Source: Moraxella sp.
GTDB lineage: Bacteria; Pseudomonadota; Gammaproteobacteria; Pseudomonadales; Moraxellaceae
Direction of reading: 5' to 3'
Assembly (NCBI RefSeq): GCF_030525845.1
Contig: NZ_JAUNDY010000005.1
Location: 50,981-114,980, forward strand
DNA length: 64,000 bases
Part shown: piece by piece, positions 1 to 10,890 of the stretch
Numbering within the stretch: position 1 is the stretch's first letter
How the letters are laid out: each line of letters starts with the position of its first letter
Made by a program: the position numbers and the translations under genes
Notes under the pieces: model-generated
Database searches by the model: none
Told to the model about the DNA's origin: nothing
What the model saw: only the letters and a program-made list of their open reading frames with translations

Positions 1-1530
1 TATTGCTTTTTGGGCGATGGTTGCTTGATGGAGGGTATTAGCCACGAAGTTTGCTCGCTGGCTGGAACATTAAATTTGGGTAAACTCATTGTTTATTATG
101 ATGATAATGGCATTTCCATTGATGGTGAGGTGGAGGGCTGGTTCTCAGACGATACCGCCAAACGCTTTGAATCTTATAACTGGCAAGTATTAAAAGTAGA
201 TGGGCATAATGCCGATGAAATTCGTCAGGCGACAATTGCCGCCCAAAATGAAAAAAATAAACCTACGCTGATTATTTGCAAAACCATCATCGGTCTAGGA
301 AGTCCCAACAAACAAGGTAAAGAAGATTGCCACGGTGCGCCACTTGGGGCTGACGAAATAGCACTTGTGCGTGAAACTTTGGGCTGGGCAAATGAGCCAT
401 TTGACATTCCTGCGACGATTTATGAGGCGTGGAATGCCAAAGACAAAGGCGAAAAATTGGAAAGTCAGTGGAATACTTTATTTGAGGGTTATAAAAATGA
501 GTATCCAGAATTGGCAAAAGAGTTAGAACGCCGTTTAAATGGCGAATTGCCGTCAGATTTTGAACAAAAGGCAGATGAGTTTATCAAAGCCTGCAACGAA
601 AAGGGCGAAACCATTGCCACTCGTAAGGCAAGTCAAAATACGATTGCCTCATTTGCGAGCATTTTGCCTGAATTTTTGGGCGGTAGTGCCGACCTTGCAG
701 GGTCAAATTTAACCTTATGGAAAGATGCCAAAGGCGTGCAAAACCACACCGATGGTAATTATGTACATTATGGTGTGCGTGAATTTGGTATGACAGCGAT
801 TGCCAATGGTGTGGCACTACACGGTGGCTTTATTCCATTTACCGCAACCTTTTTGATGTTTATGGAATATGCTCGTAACGCTGTGCGTATGTCAGCCTTG
901 ATGAAACAGCGAGTGATTCAAGTCTATACCCACGATTCTATTGGGCTTGGCGAAGATGGTCCAACCCATCAGCCTGTGGAGCAGATTGCGTCCTTACGCC
1001 AAACGCCAAATCATCATACTTGGCGTCCGTGTGATACGGTAGAAACTGCTGTTGCGTGGAAACAAGCGATTTTAAGTAAAAATACGCCAACCGCTTTAAT
1101 TTTATCTCGTCAAAATTTACCATTTAATCAACGCAGTGATGAACAAATTGCCGATATTGCCAAAGGGGCGTATATTTTGGCACAAGAAAAAGGCGACTTA
1201 AAGGCGATTATTATTGCTACAGGGTCGGAAGTTGAATTGGCAATGGGGGCGTATGAACAGCTTGATGGCGTGCGTGTGGTGTCTATGCCGTGTGCCGAAG
1301 TTTTTGTGAAACAAGACAAGGCTTATATCCAAAGTGTCTTGCCAAGCCATATTCGTGCCAGAGTAGCGGTAGAAGCAGGTATCGCCGATTATTGGTATAA
1401 ATTTGTTGGCTTGGACGGTAAAGTGATTGGTATGACCTCGTTTGGTGAATCCGCTCCTGCCAAAGATTTATTTAAACATTTTGGCTTTACGGTTGAAAAT
1501 GTGGTGAATGTGGTTAAAGAAGTGATGTAA
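1..1530 (+). CDS. tkt: Transketolase, 3' part (N-terminus outside window)
   Basis: Thiamine-diphosphate enzyme of the non-oxidative pentose phosphate pathway, moving two-carbon ketol units between sugar phosphates. The frame is open from base 1 (Y-C-F-L) into the ThDP-binding motif [12 protein letters not shown], so the gene starts upstream. About 509 residues are present against the usual 660 or so, meaning about 150 N-terminal residues are missing. The central pyrimidine-binding domain ([19 protein letters not shown]) and the C-terminal domain ([21 protein letters not shown]) are intact. The TTG at position 10 is not a real start. Identity is very secure. The upstream neighbour is unknown. 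Confidence 0.97.
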   Translation, partial: YCFLGDGCLMEGISHEVCSLAGTLNLGKLIVYYDDNGISIDGEVEGWFSDDTAKRFESYNWQVLKVDGHNADEIRQATIAAQNEKNKPTLIICKTIIGLGSPNKQGKEDCHGAPLGADEIALVRETLGWANEPFDIPATIYEAWNAKDKGEKLESQWNTLFEGYKNEYPELAKELERRLNGELPSDFEQKADEFIKACNEKGETIATRKASQNTIASFASILPEFLGGSADLAGSNLTLWKDAKGVQNHTDGNYVHYGVREFGMTAIANGVALHGGFIPFTATFLMFMEYARNAVRMSALMKQRVIQVYTHDSIGLGEDGPTHQPVEQIASLRQTPNHHTWRPCDTVETAVAWKQAILSKNTPTALILSRQNLPFNQRSDEQIADIAKGAYILAQEKGDLKAIIIATGSEVELAMGAYEQLDGVRVVSMPCAEVFVKQDKAYIQSVLPSHIRARVAVEAGIADYWYKFVGLDGKVIGMTSFGESAPAKDLFKHFGFTVENVVNVVKEVM

Positions 1531-1607
1531 TGTTTTAATTGTGTTTGTGAATAAAAGATGGTATTATGGAAATATAATATCGTCTTTTTTTTATTTTGGA
1601 AAACATT

Positions 1608-2324
1608 ATGGATATTGTCGCCAATTATTATGCCATCAATAACAAACAAATCACATATTACCAACAACTGGCAAATCAAGGGAAAAAGGACTTACTGCAA
1701 GTTTTGAACAACTTGCCCAATGATGATAATTTTGTTAGTATTGGCGAATTATGGGAGGGCTTGCATTATATTCTAAGTGGTTATGGTGCAGACTCGGTTT
1801 ATACAACCAATTTACCGCAAGATGACAAAACCGCAATTTATTGTGCATTTTTTGGCGGAGAATGGGCGATTCAGGCAAATATAACCAATCATGACAAAGA
1901 GCATTTTTGGGGTGCAGAATTAACCAAAAACATTATTGAAAATTCTGAGCAATATTTTTGGTCAATCAATAGCGATGACTTTTTATTTTTATCTGTCATT
2001 AAATACACGAACAATACCCCTACCAATCTTCTGGAAAAAATTAATCAAAGTTTAGATACAAAAGATATAAAGAAGAGTTTGGAAAAGTATCCAACCTTTG
2101 AAACACTGGCTAAAATGGCTCGTAGCGGACATTATTTGTATACATCATATTGGCATGATGTGAATTATCAAATATTATCAGAGCATCTTAAAAACGCCTT
2201 TATAAGATTGAAAAAATTTTATAAAAATGCTTTGAATAATAATTTGTCAGTATTGGTTGTGATTACACGTAATTTTGATGAAAAAAGCAGTATAGATAAT
2301 TGCACCATCACAAAAATGATTTAA
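1608..2324 (+). CDS. DUF1877/YfbM-like hypothetical protein
   Basis: Protein of 238 residues with no known biochemical role. The N-terminal half carries the pattern IGELWEGLHYILSG and a later FGGEWAI, which resemble the DUF1877 (YfbM) family, whose members keep a W-x-GLH-x-LL-x-G motif. The C-terminal 60 residues are rich in Asn and Lys and match nothing I recognise. I prefer the ATG at 1608 over the TTG at 1596 because a GGAAAA ribosome-binding-like stretch lies just before it, and a TATAAT hexamer sits at 1573-1578. It is a single-gene unit after tkt. Family assignment is moderate; function unknown. Confidence 0.7.
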   Translation: MDIVANYYAINNKQITYYQQLANQGKKDLLQVLNNLPNDDNFVSIGELWEGLHYILSGYGADSVYTTNLPQDDKTAIYCAFFGGEWAIQANITNHDKEHFWGAELTKNIIENSEQYFWSINSDDFLFLSVIKYTNNTPTNLLEKINQSLDTKDIKKSLEKYPTFETLAKMARSGHYLYTSYWHDVNYQILSEHLKNAFIRLKKFYKNALNNNLSVLVVITRNFDEKSSIDNCTITKMI

Positions 2325-2586
2325 AAAAATAATCAACATTGACCGCATTTTTAATGAAAATGCCGTATAAAAAATAAAATAGCACACCAAATACAACGCC
2401 CTGTTTATTCTCAACCAAAGTTGCCAGTCGATAAGCTTACTTATTCCAATAAGAAAAACATAATCTGATTTTGACTTTAAACAAGACATCATAGAGTAGA
2501 TTGGCACACCAGAATAACTCCTAAAACAACCCAAAGGCGGATTTGCGTCAAAGTTTTTGGATTTATGATTTTTTAGCCTTAGATAT
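2325..2586. other. Intergenic region with possible decayed membrane-protein gene
   Basis: AT-rich stretch between the DUF1877-like gene and the cyd operon. The reverse strand has overlapping hydrophobic readings in two frames over about 2330-2530, which looks like a frameshifted remnant of a small membrane protein. None has a convincing start, and one runs antisense into the neighbouring gene. I cannot name a parent gene. Confidence 0.3.
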
Positions 2587-2615
2587 CAAAAAGCACCCAA
2601 AATGAGTGCTTTTTG
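2587..2615 (-). terminator. Rho-independent terminator after cydABX
   Basis: Perfect inverted repeat AAAAAGCAC / GTGCTTTTT (2588-2596 with 2606-2614) and a 9-base loop. A-tracts and T-tracts on both flanks make it usable in either direction. It lies 14 bp past the cydX stop codon, so it most likely ends the cyd operon. Confidence 0.8.
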
Positions 2616-2628
2616 TGATTTGGGCTGG

Positions 2629-2742
2629 TTAATCATTTTTTAAAGACGACTTCCGCTCATCTTCAAACTCAATCCATACTGCGCTAATGATGGCGAGTAG
2701 AACAGCAAAGCCCAAACCCAAAATCCACGCAAAATACCACAT
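2629..2742 (-). CDS. cydX: Cytochrome bd oxidase small subunit CydX
   Basis: A 37-residue single-pass membrane protein beginning MWYFAWILGLGFAVLL, the hallmark of the CydX/YbgT family, followed by a short acidic and basic tail (EFEDERKSSLKND). CydX is the third subunit that stabilises the haem b/d site of the bd quinol oxidase. The start ATG is preceded by AGGAG, and the gene begins 10 bp after the cydB stop, so it is the last gene of a cydABX operon. It is shorter than common gene-calling cutoffs. Family recognition is strong; the role in this organism is by homology. Confidence 0.93.
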   Translation of the reverse strand: MWYFAWILGLGFAVLLAIISAVWIEFEDERKSSLKND

Positions 2743-2752
2743 AATGCCGCTC

Positions 2753-3892
2753 CTAATATAAAGTGTGTTCGTTTTCTTTGATATAAGCTTTGGTTACTTT
2801 GCCACGCATGACAGCATACGCCCAACTGGTGTAGCTTAGCACGATTGGCAAAAGTAAAACCACCACATAAAGCATGACCATCAGCGTCAAATGACTAGAA
2901 GCACTGTCCCATACCGTGAGGCTTGAACGTGGGTCGCTTGACGAAGGCATATAAAAAGGGAATAATGCCACACCTGCCGTCATAATTACGCCAAGCACCG
3001 CAAGGCTAGATAAGACAAAAGCAATCAGCGTGCGTCCTGCTTTCATGGCAAGCATTGCCACAATCGGCATGACGATACCTAGTGCAGGAAATGCCCACAA
3101 CGCCCCATTTGCTTTGAAATTGGCGAGCCATGCCCCTTTTTCAGTGGTAACGACTTTGCTGATGGGGTCAATGAATGCTCCTTTGTCCACTTGGCTTGTG
3201 ATGACATAGCCGTCCAAATTTGCCACCCATACCCCTGCCAAAACAAATAAGATAGACATGATGATGGCACTGATGGCGGTGAATTTTTTGGTGCGAGCTT
3301 GGATTTCGCCTTCGGTGCGGTGTGCCAAATACACGCCCCCTTGCATGATGAGCATGGTGGCACTCACAAGTCCGCACAAGATGGCAAAGGGATTGAGCAA
3401 GGCAAAAAACGACCCTGTATAAGTGGAGAATAAGTATTCATCAAAGCTAAATGGCACACCCAAAAATAAGTTGCCAAACGCCACCCCAAAGACCACCGCA
3501 GGCACAAACGAACCAACAAACAGCCCCCAATCCCACGCATTTCGCCAAGTAGGGTTATGCACCATACTACGGTATTTAAAGCCCACAGGACGCAAAAACA
3601 ATGCCCAAAGCACCGCAATCAGAGCCCAATAAAAACCACTAAACGCAGTCGCATAGACAAGGGGCAAGGCTGCAAAAATCGCCCCGCCTGCCGTGATAAA
3701 CCAAACTTGGTTGCCCTCCCAGTGGGCCCCAACGGTATTGATGACCACACGGCGTTCTTCGTCTGTTTTGCCCACGAAGGGGAGTAGACTGCACACGCCC
3801 ATGTCATGACCATCCATGATGGCAAAGCCAATCAGAAGTACACCAACCAGTAGCCACCAGATAAGTTTTAAAGTTTCATAATCAAATAACAT
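2753..3892 (-). CDS. cydB: Cytochrome bd ubiquinol oxidase subunit II
   Basis: Integral membrane subunit (379 aa, about 8-9 helices) of the bd-type terminal oxidase, which reduces O2 to water using quinol without pumping protons. It opens [20 protein letters not shown] with the conserved [11 protein letters not shown] stretch, then [17 protein letters not shown], which is typical of CydB. Length matches the family. It starts 2 bp after the cydA stop and is followed by cydX, giving a tight cydABX operon. The oxidase usually has high oxygen affinity and helps under microaerobic or NO and peroxide stress. Confidence 0.97.
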   Translation of the reverse strand: MLFDYETLKLIWWLLVGVLLIGFAIMDGHDMGVCSLLPFVGKTDEERRVVINTVGAHWEGNQVWFITAGGAIFAALPLVYATAFSGFYWALIAVLWALFLRPVGFKYRSMVHNPTWRNAWDWGLFVGSFVPAVVFGVAFGNLFLGVPFSFDEYLFSTYTGSFFALLNPFAILCGLVSATMLIMQGGVYLAHRTEGEIQARTKKFTAISAIIMSILFVLAGVWVANLDGYVITSQVDKGAFIDPISKVVTTEKGAWLANFKANGALWAFPALGIVMPIVAMLAMKAGRTLIAFVLSSLAVLGVIMTAGVALFPFYMPSSSDPRSSLTVWDSASSHLTLMVMLYVVVLLLPIVLSYTSWAYAVMRGKVTKAYIKENEHTLY

Positions 3893-3894
3893 TT

Positions 3895-5478
3895 TTATGC
3901 TCCTTTAACATCGGCAGGTTGTTCGCCAAAATAGCGTCCCGTACCAAGACTGGCAGGCCCTAGTCGGACGTATTTTTGCATGAGATACACTTCAATCACA
4001 AGCAAAATGGTATAAAACGTGATAAAACCAATCATCGACCATACCACCGTACTGGTGCTGAGCGTGGAGACAGACAAATGGGTGGGTAATACCCCATATA
4101 CCGTCCAAGGTTGGCGACCATATTCGGCGACAAACCACCCCATCTCTACTGCAATCCAAGGGGCAGGGAGCATGACAACGGCGAATTTGAGCAACCATTT
4201 TTTCTCGGCAAAAGTGCCTTTGAGGGCATAAAATAAGCATAAGGCAAACAAGACAAGCATCAAAAAGCCCAAGCCCACCATAATGCGAAATGTCCAAAAC
4301 ATCGGAGTAACGCTAGGGACACTATCATCGACGGCTTTTTGTACCATGTCTGGGGTTACGGTTTTGATGTCATCGGTGTATTTTTTAAGAAGTAGACCAA
4401 AGCCCAAATCATCTTTGTATTGCTCAAATTTGGCAATGGTGGCAGGCGAGCTTTCGACCCCTTGGGCTTTGTCGGCACGCATTTGGTCAAGCAAATCCAC
4501 CGCTACCGCTCCATTCATAATGCGAACACGGTTAAGCTCTTTGATGTCATGGATACCCAAGATTTCCTTGTCAAACGAACGTGTACCGATGACCCCCATG
4601 ACATAGGGAATATGCACCGCCCAGTCGTTTTTTTGTTCGACTTGATTGATGCTGGCAATGACATTAAAGCCAGCAGGAGCAGGCTCGGTTTCCCACATAG
4701 CCTCCATGGTGGCAAGCTTGGTTTGCTGAGCTTGTCCAATAGAATAGCCAGATTCATCGCCTAACACAATCACGCTACATACAGACGCAAAGCCAAAAGC
4801 CGCCGCTACATGAAAACTGCGTTTGGCAAAGGCAATATCACGCCCTTTGAGCAGATACCATGCCGAAATACCAAGCACAAAGATGGACGCAACCACATAA
4901 CCTGCTGAGACGGTGTGAACAAATTTGTTCTGAGCGTCTGGGTTTAGGACGATTTGGGCAAAGCTGGTCATCTCCATTCGCATGGTGTGATAGTTAAACT
5001 CAGCTCCCACAGGATTTTGCATCCAGCCATTTGCCACCAAAATCCACACGGCGGATAAGTTTGTGCCCAGTGCCACACCAATGGTGGTCATCAAGTGCTG
5101 AACTCGACTAAGCTTATCCCACCCAAAAAAGAACAGCCCTACCATTGTGGATTCCAAGAAAAATGCCATCAAGCCTTCAATGGCTAGGGGTGCTCCAAAA
5201 ATATCGCCCACATAGTGCGAATAATATGCCCAGTTTGTACCAAACTGAAACTCCATCGTAATCCCAGTCGTTACCCCCAAGGCGAAGTTAATGCCAAAAA
5301 GCTTACCCCAAAAGCGGGTCATGTCTTTCCAGATTTCTTTGCCTGTGATGACATAGGTAGCCTCCATGATGACCAACAGCCACGTCAGTCCCAATGTCAA
5401 AGGCACAAACAAAAAATGATACATCGCTGTGATAGCAAATTGCCATCTCGACATCTCTACCAAAGATTCGGTTATCAT
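3895..5478 (-). CDS. cydA: Cytochrome bd ubiquinol oxidase subunit I
   Basis: Catalytic subunit (527 aa) that binds haems b558, b595 and d and oxidises quinol on the periplasmic side. The N-terminus [21 protein letters not shown] contains the conserved axial histidine (H21). The [12 protein letters not shown] signature is near the C-terminus. The length and the long insert between helices 6 and 7 point to the long-Q-loop type, as in E. coli. I moved the start to 5478, where AAGGAGG stands 5 bases before the ATG; the longer reading adds 11 unlikely residues. First gene of cydABX, with the promoter expected in 5479-5630. Confidence 0.97.
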   Translation of the reverse strand: MITESLVEMSRWQFAITAMYHFLFVPLTLGLTWLLVIMEATYVITGKEIWKDMTRFWGKLFGINFALGVTTGITMEFQFGTNWAYYSHYVGDIFGAPLAIEGLMAFFLESTMVGLFFFGWDKLSRVQHLMTTIGVALGTNLSAVWILVANGWMQNPVGAEFNYHTMRMEMTSFAQIVLNPDAQNKFVHTVSAGYVVASIFVLGISAWYLLKGRDIAFAKRSFHVAAAFGFASVCSVIVLGDESGYSIGQAQQTKLATMEAMWETEPAPAGFNVIASINQVEQKNDWAVHIPYVMGVIGTRSFDKEILGIHDIKELNRVRIMNGAVAVDLLDQMRADKAQGVESSPATIAKFEQYKDDLGFGLLLKKYTDDIKTVTPDMVQKAVDDSVPSVTPMFWTFRIMVGLGFLMLVLFALCLFYALKGTFAEKKWLLKFAVVMLPAPWIAVEMGWFVAEYGRQPWTVYGVLPTHLSVSTLSTSTVVWSMIGFITFYTILLVIEVYLMQKYVRLGPASLGTGRYFGEQPADVKGA

Positions 5479-5632
5479 CAGATACCTCCTTTTGTGAATG
5501 GATAATGCCAATTTGGAATAACCATATCACAAAACACCCAAACATGCAACAAAAATACAACAAATATGCTGATTTCCTACAAAACACCCAGTCAATCACT
5601 TACCACACCATCAAACGATGCTTTGCCACTTA

Positions 5633-5669
5633 CAAAAAAACCATGCCCAAGATTTCTTATGGCATGGTT
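5633..5669 (-). terminator. Rho-independent terminator after adk
   Basis: Inverted repeat AACCATGCC / GGCATGGTT (5639-5647 with 5661-5669). Read on the minus strand it ends in a run of seven T residues. It lies 27 bp beyond the adk stop codon and upstream of cydA. Confidence 0.8.
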
Positions 5670-5695
5670 GATGTGTTATCGCAACTTGTCTGAGG

Positions 5696-6358
<663 letters not shown>

Positions 6359-6527
6359 CTACATGATAAATTAGGTGCGATACCTTGTTTTTAAAACAGC
6401 TCGCACAAAACACAAAAAACTTAAAATACCACATTGTAACTTTATGTAATCACAATGATTGCGTCCCACACTATACTCCACATCCATTCATTATTCAAGC
6501 GGTTTTTATGAATATGTCGTTTGGTAT

Positions 6528-7793
6528 TTATGGGACAATCTGAGAAATCTGCAATTGTACTGAATTTTGACCCTTTTTTAGAATCACAGGATTTGCCATA
6601 AAATCCCCAGATTCGCTCAATGCCCCCCCCGTGTGGCTGATACGAGCATTAACCACAAAACTTACTCCGTCTTCACGGCCTGCTGTCAAGGTGCGATTTG
6701 GCATCATCGCATCTAAATCACTAAGCGACACTTGCAAAGCTCCATCTCTAAGCTCACCAACCGATAGGCGTTTCACAGCGTATGGAGCTCCCCCCGCCAC
6801 ATCAGAGATGGAAACAAACAACATCGCGCCACCATCAACCTGAGCAAGCAATGTCTCTGCCACGCTTACGCCAACATTTACACCTGCCATCATGGTGGCT
6901 TCTTGGGCATTGATGGTGGCAAGCAATTCGTCAAGGCTAGACAGTGCCGCATTTCTATCTACCCCGCTTTCGCTGGTAATACTATCACGAAGCCGAGCCA
7001 CCCACGCCTTTGCCTTATCAAAATTGTTGGCACGTGTCTCACCCATTGCCATCATCATCATCGCACCCTCATGCTTGGGTGTTCGTGTCAAAATGTCTTG
7101 TAGTACCCCACGTGCAGTTGCATCAAGCAAACCATTATTAGCAAAAAAGCTGGTCTGGGCGTACGTCATGGCTATCTCGTCATTGGTAGGGTCTAAGCGA
7201 TATGCTCTTGATAACGCCTCCAACGCCTGCGGTGTCGCTTCTAACGCCACAAAAAGCTCGGATAATCTCATCCAACGATCCGGGTCATAAGCGTGCTGAT
7301 GGACGTTGGTTTGCATGGCAGAAATCAAGGCAGTGCTGTCTTTGGTTGCCCATGTTGGCGGTGTGTCAATCTTACCTGTCAATAGATCATCTGCCACTTG
7401 ACCCACCGAATCTTGTGCTTGCCAAAGTCCAAATACAGAGGTTCTGTCCCCACTTGTCAGATAAGCCAACATCGTCAAAATAGGAATCCACACCATGACA
7501 ATCAGACGGCTTTTTATGCCAACAGGTGCATGGCTCTCCACATAAGTCTGAGCGTCCAAGAGCTGACGTTTGAGTTGAATTTCCCCAGCCTTAAACGCTT
7601 CTTCATCAATCCGCCCCGCTTCTTTGTCTGCATTTAACTCAGCGATACGCTCGCCAAACACCGCCACATTGACCACCATAAGCTGATTGTCCACCACCTT
7701 TTGCCCTCTTAACCAAGGGAAAATTACCACTAAGGCAAGCAAAACACAAAGCAATACCGAAAGACTAAAAAATAATAACAGCGTTGGGGTCAT
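6528..7793 (-). CDS. ccmI: Cytochrome c maturation protein CcmI
   Basis: Membrane-bound subunit (421 aa) of the CcmF-H-I haem ligation machinery, which holds apocytochrome c for haem attachment. Two transmembrane segments (about residues 4-26 and 97-116) bracket a short loop (DNQLMVVNVAVFGERIAEL...). They are followed by a TPR-like periplasmic region (DPDRWMRLSELFVAL...) and a beta-rich C-terminal domain. This is the bipartite layout of CcmI/CycH. Its start overlaps the ccmH stop by 4 bp, indicating translational coupling. Last gene of ccmFGHI. Confidence 0.9.
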   Translation of the reverse strand: MTPTLLLFFSLSVLLCVLLALVVIFPWLRGQKVVDNQLMVVNVAVFGERIAELNADKEAGRIDEEAFKAGEIQLKRQLLDAQTYVESHAPVGIKSRLIVMVWIPILTMLAYLTSGDRTSVFGLWQAQDSVGQVADDLLTGKIDTPPTWATKDSTALISAMQTNVHQHAYDPDRWMRLSELFVALEATPQALEALSRAYRLDPTNDEIAMTYAQTSFFANNGLLDATARGVLQDILTRTPKHEGAMMMMAMGETRANNFDKAKAWVARLRDSITSESGVDRNAALSSLDELLATINAQEATMMAGVNVGVSVAETLLAQVDGGAMLFVSISDVAGGAPYAVKRLSVGELRDGALQVSLSDLDAMMPNRTLTAGREDGVSFVVNARISHTGGALSESGDFMANPVILKKGQNSVQLQISQIVP

Positions 7794-8296
7794 GACTTAT
7801 CCTCTTTGCAGGGTTTATTGTGGAGGCTTTGGTGCTTGGTCAAGATATTGGCAATTTTAGCTTCCTCATCTGCCGACAAAGAGACCACTCCTTCATTTGT
7901 CGCCACTCGCCCTGCTCTGGCTTTGTAGAGCCAACCTAATATCAACACCACCAATAAAATCGGCGGGAAAATCCACAAAATCCATGTCGATGGTCGAAGC
8001 GGTGGTTTATAACTGATAAAATCGCCATAACGGTCAAACATAAACTGGCGAATCTCAGTATCACTTCTGCCGTCCATAATCATCTGATAAGTTTGGTTTT
8101 TTAAATCCACCGCAATCGGCGCGTCCGAACCTGCCAAATTTTGGTTTTGGCATTTTGGACAACGAAGCTCTTCAATGAGTGCCTTATAGCGAGTTTCATC
8201 TTCGGCACTCTTAAACTCATAAATATCAATAGTAGCAAAACTTGACACGCTCACTACCAACACTGCACTGACGATGAATGATTTGATAATATTCAT
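7790..8296 (-). CDS. ccmH: Cytochrome c maturation protein CcmH
   Basis: Periplasmic thiol-disulfide factor (168 aa) that reduces the apocytochrome CXXCH cysteines before haem ligation. A signal-like helix (residues 4-20) is followed by the diagnostic LRCPKCQNQNLAGSDAPIA motif, with redox cysteines C46 and C49. A C-terminal anchor helix (about 103-121) and a short cytoplasmic tail follow. The ATG at 8296 forms an ATGA overlap with the ccmG stop. An upstream in-frame GTG at 8305 is less likely because AAGG is better placed for the ATG. Confidence 0.95.
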   Translation of the reverse strand: MNIIKSFIVSAVLVVSVSSFATIDIYEFKSAEDETRYKALIEELRCPKCQNQNLAGSDAPIAVDLKNQTYQMIMDGRSDTEIRQFMFDRYGDFISYKPPLRPSTWILWIFPPILLVVLILGWLYKARAGRVATNEGVVSLSADEEAKIANILTKHQSLHNKPCKEDKS

Positions 8297-8877
8297 GATT
8301 GGCACGCCTTGGTTTTTTCTGATTCATCTGCATTGGGGTTGGTTAGTGCGTCCATACATGGCTTAATGCTAGATGTCCAGTTTTCTTGACTAATCTCGCC
8401 CGTGATGTGCTGATAAACCACCCCTGTGCCATCAACCACGAATGTCTCTGGAGCTCCTGTCAATCCCAAATCTAGACCGTACCGACCATCTAAATCCTGC
8501 AAAGAAAATACAAATGGGTCTTGGTACTGATTGAGGTATTGCAGGGCATCAGGCAATTCATCTTTATAGTTTAGTCCCACCATCGGCACGCCTTGTGCTG
8601 ACAGCTCCATCAAAAACGGATGTTCCACCCGACATGTCGGACACCACGACCCCCAAGCATTGAGTAAAAATGGTGTTTTTGGCAGGTCGGTGTTTGCCAT
8701 CATGCGTTGAGGGTTGGATAATAAGGGCAGACTAAATGCAGGCAATGGCTTATTCATTGAGGTAGCAATGACCACATCGCTGGGCTTACCCAAGCGATTA
8801 AAAAACATCACCATCAACACAAGAAATATCGCCAATGGTATCATAAAAATAATGGTATATTTTTTGGATTTGGTCAT
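8293..8877 (-). CDS. ccmG: Thiol:disulfide interchange protein CcmG (DsbE)
   Basis: Membrane-anchored periplasmic thioredoxin-like protein (194 aa) that passes electrons to the CcmH/apocytochrome pair. It has an N-terminal anchor (residues 8-26) and a thioredoxin fold with active site WCPTC (C79, C82) in the context LLNAWGSWCPTCRVEHP. A conserved GAPETF loop holds the cis-Pro region. The start is the ATG at 8877, preceded by AAGGAG that overlaps the end of ccmF; the longer TTG reading begins inside ccmF. It is part of the coupled ccmFGHI string. Confidence 0.95.
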   Translation of the reverse strand: MTKSKKYTIIFMIPLAIFLVLMVMFFNRLGKPSDVVIATSMNKPLPAFSLPLLSNPQRMMANTDLPKTPFLLNAWGSWCPTCRVEHPFLMELSAQGVPMVGLNYKDELPDALQYLNQYQDPFVFSLQDLDGRYGLDLGLTGAPETFVVDGTGVVYQHITGEISQENWTSSIKPCMDALTNPNADESEKTKACQS

Positions 8878-8881
8878 GAGC

Positions 8882-10861
8882 TTACTCCTTATCAAATGGG
8901 TGTGTTTTGGGTTTTAAGCGATAACGCTTATCTAGCATGGCAACCAAACCACCCAATGCCATGACAATCGCTCCAAACCACAACCAACGCACCATCGGCT
9001 TGACATATACTCGCACCGCCCATGTGTCATGATTGCCAGCAATTGGCTCGCCTAATGCAATATAAATCTCGTTTAGTAGGCTTGCTCTTAGCCCTACCTC
9101 AGTCATGGGCATCATTGAGATTACATAATTTCGTTTTTCTGGATAGAGTGTGGTTATGAGAGCATCGTCTGCTTTTACCTGCACAGTGGCACGTATGGCA
9201 TCATAATTTGAACCCTTAATGGTTTCAAATTCTTGTAAATAAAAGTCATAGCCTTGCACATGGGTACTATCACCTACCGTCATGGCAATATCTTTTTCAA
9301 CGCTAAGGGCTGACACACCCGCCACACCAAGTGCTGTAATCAGCACGCCAATATGAGCGATTTGCATGCCATAGTAGCTAGGAGTCAGTTTTTTAAGACC
9401 ATTGAACAAACCCTTTGAATGACGAGTTTTGTCCTTGATATCTAGCACCATAAACCCAATTACCCATACCGATAACATCGCTGTGATATAAATACCATGT
9501 TCAAAAGACGTATTTTGACCCAGTAGATTTATCATGTACCATAGTACCCCACCAAGCACAAGACTGCATAGCCCCATGCCCATTAGCAACTTTGTAAAAG
9601 AACGACTGTCATGCTTATAACGCATGGTTGCTCCCACTCCCATAAAGGCAAGCAAAATCCATGTCAGTGGTACAAATAACGCATTAAAATATGGAGGTCC
9701 TACCGAGACTTGACCGAGCTTAAAGGCATCAGCAATGATGGGGTACAACGTACCAAGTAGCACCACCAAGGTTGCTACCAATAAGATGATGTTATTTATC
9801 ACTAAGATGGTTTCTCGTGATTTAAGTTTATAAAAACTCTCCACAGTCAGCTTCCAACCACGCAAAGCGAACAGCAGTAGCCCACCACCGATAACCACCC
9901 CCAATATCGCCAAGATAGCCATACCCCTTGTGGGGTCGGCAGCAAAAGAATGCACCGAAGTGATTACCCCTGAACGCACCAAGAATGTCCCAAGTAACGA
10001 TAAGGCAAAGGAGAAAATCGCAAGCATAATCGTCCACGCCTTAAACACACCACGTTTTTCAGTAACAGCCAGCGAGTGCATCAGAGCGGTACTAGCCAGC
10101 CAAGGCATGAGTGAAGCATTTTCCACAGGATCCCAAAACCACCAGCCTCCCCAACCAAGCTCATAATACGCCCACCACGACCCAATGGCAATCCCCAGCG
10201 TCAAAAACGCCCACGCCGCCACCGTCCACGGACGAGACCAACGTGTCCACACCGCATCAAGTCGCCCCGCCCACAATGCCGCCATACAAAACGCAAATGG
10301 CACTGCCATGCCTACATAGCCCATATATAGCATGGGTGGATGAAAAATCAAACCAGGGTCTTGAAGTAGTGGATTTAAGTCCACACCATCAACAGGCAAA
10401 TTTGGCAGGGTGCGATTAAAAGGACTTGACGTAAAGGTCAGCATGGATAACATCATTACCTGCACGCCTCCTAGCACCGCAAGCACCCTAGCCCTCATGT
10501 CCAGTGGCAATCCACGACTAAATATCGCCACGAGCATGCACCACGCTGACAAAATCGTCATCCATAACAGCAGTGAACCCTCATGTCCACCCCACGTCGC
10601 TGAGATTTTATAGTACCAAGGAAGTAGGCTATTGGAATGGCTGGCAACATACACCAAACTAAAATCATTAAACAAAAATCCTGCCATCAGCCCCAAAAAC
10701 GACATCATCATCGCCAAAAACCCAGCCAGTGCCAAACTGGGAGCTAGGCGTTGCCATGCGACTTGTTTTTTTATGATACCTAGCGTGGGTAATACAGCCT
10801 GCAAAATTGACAGCATTAAGGCAAGTAATAACGCAAAATAACCCAATTCAGTGATTAACAT
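8882..10861 (-). CDS. ccmF: Haem lyase CcmF
   Basis: Large polytopic membrane protein (659 aa) that takes haem from holo-CcmE and attaches it to apocytochrome c. It carries WGGHEGSLLLW near residue 90 and the tryptophan-rich WWD domain (YYELGWGGWWFWDPVENASLMPW region) that binds haem. It is first of ccmFGHI; the partner genes ccmABCDE are not adjacent here. Immediately upstream, 29 bp from the start codon, is a TIR element. The operon must therefore be transcribed from inside that element or by read-through from the DUF445 gene on the same strand. Confidence 0.96.
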   Translation of the reverse strand: MLITELGYFALLLALMLSILQAVLPTLGIIKKQVAWQRLAPSLALAGFLAMMMSFLGLMAGFLFNDFSLVYVASHSNSLLPWYYKISATWGGHEGSLLLWMTILSAWCMLVAIFSRGLPLDMRARVLAVLGGVQVMMLSMLTFTSSPFNRTLPNLPVDGVDLNPLLQDPGLIFHPPMLYMGYVGMAVPFAFCMAALWAGRLDAVWTRWSRPWTVAAWAFLTLGIAIGSWWAYYELGWGGWWFWDPVENASLMPWLASTALMHSLAVTEKRGVFKAWTIMLAIFSFALSLLGTFLVRSGVITSVHSFAADPTRGMAILAILGVVIGGGLLLFALRGWKLTVESFYKLKSRETILVINNIILLVATLVVLLGTLYPIIADAFKLGQVSVGPPYFNALFVPLTWILLAFMGVGATMRYKHDSRSFTKLLMGMGLCSLVLGGVLWYMINLLGQNTSFEHGIYITAMLSVWVIGFMVLDIKDKTRHSKGLFNGLKKLTPSYYGMQIAHIGVLITALGVAGVSALSVEKDIAMTVGDSTHVQGYDFYLQEFETIKGSNYDAIRATVQVKADDALITTLYPEKRNYVISMMPMTEVGLRASLLNEIYIALGEPIAGNHDTWAVRVYVKPMVRWLWFGAIVMALGGLVAMLDKRYRLKPKTHPFDKE

Positions 10862-10890
10862 AGGAAATTCTCAAAATTTTTATCGTTTTA

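Noticed and set aside
2247..2534. Reverse-strand ORF of 95 codons, hydrophobic
   Set aside because: It overlaps the end of the DUF1877-like gene antisense, lacks a ribosome-binding site and changes character between frames. I treat the region as possible decay, not as a gene.
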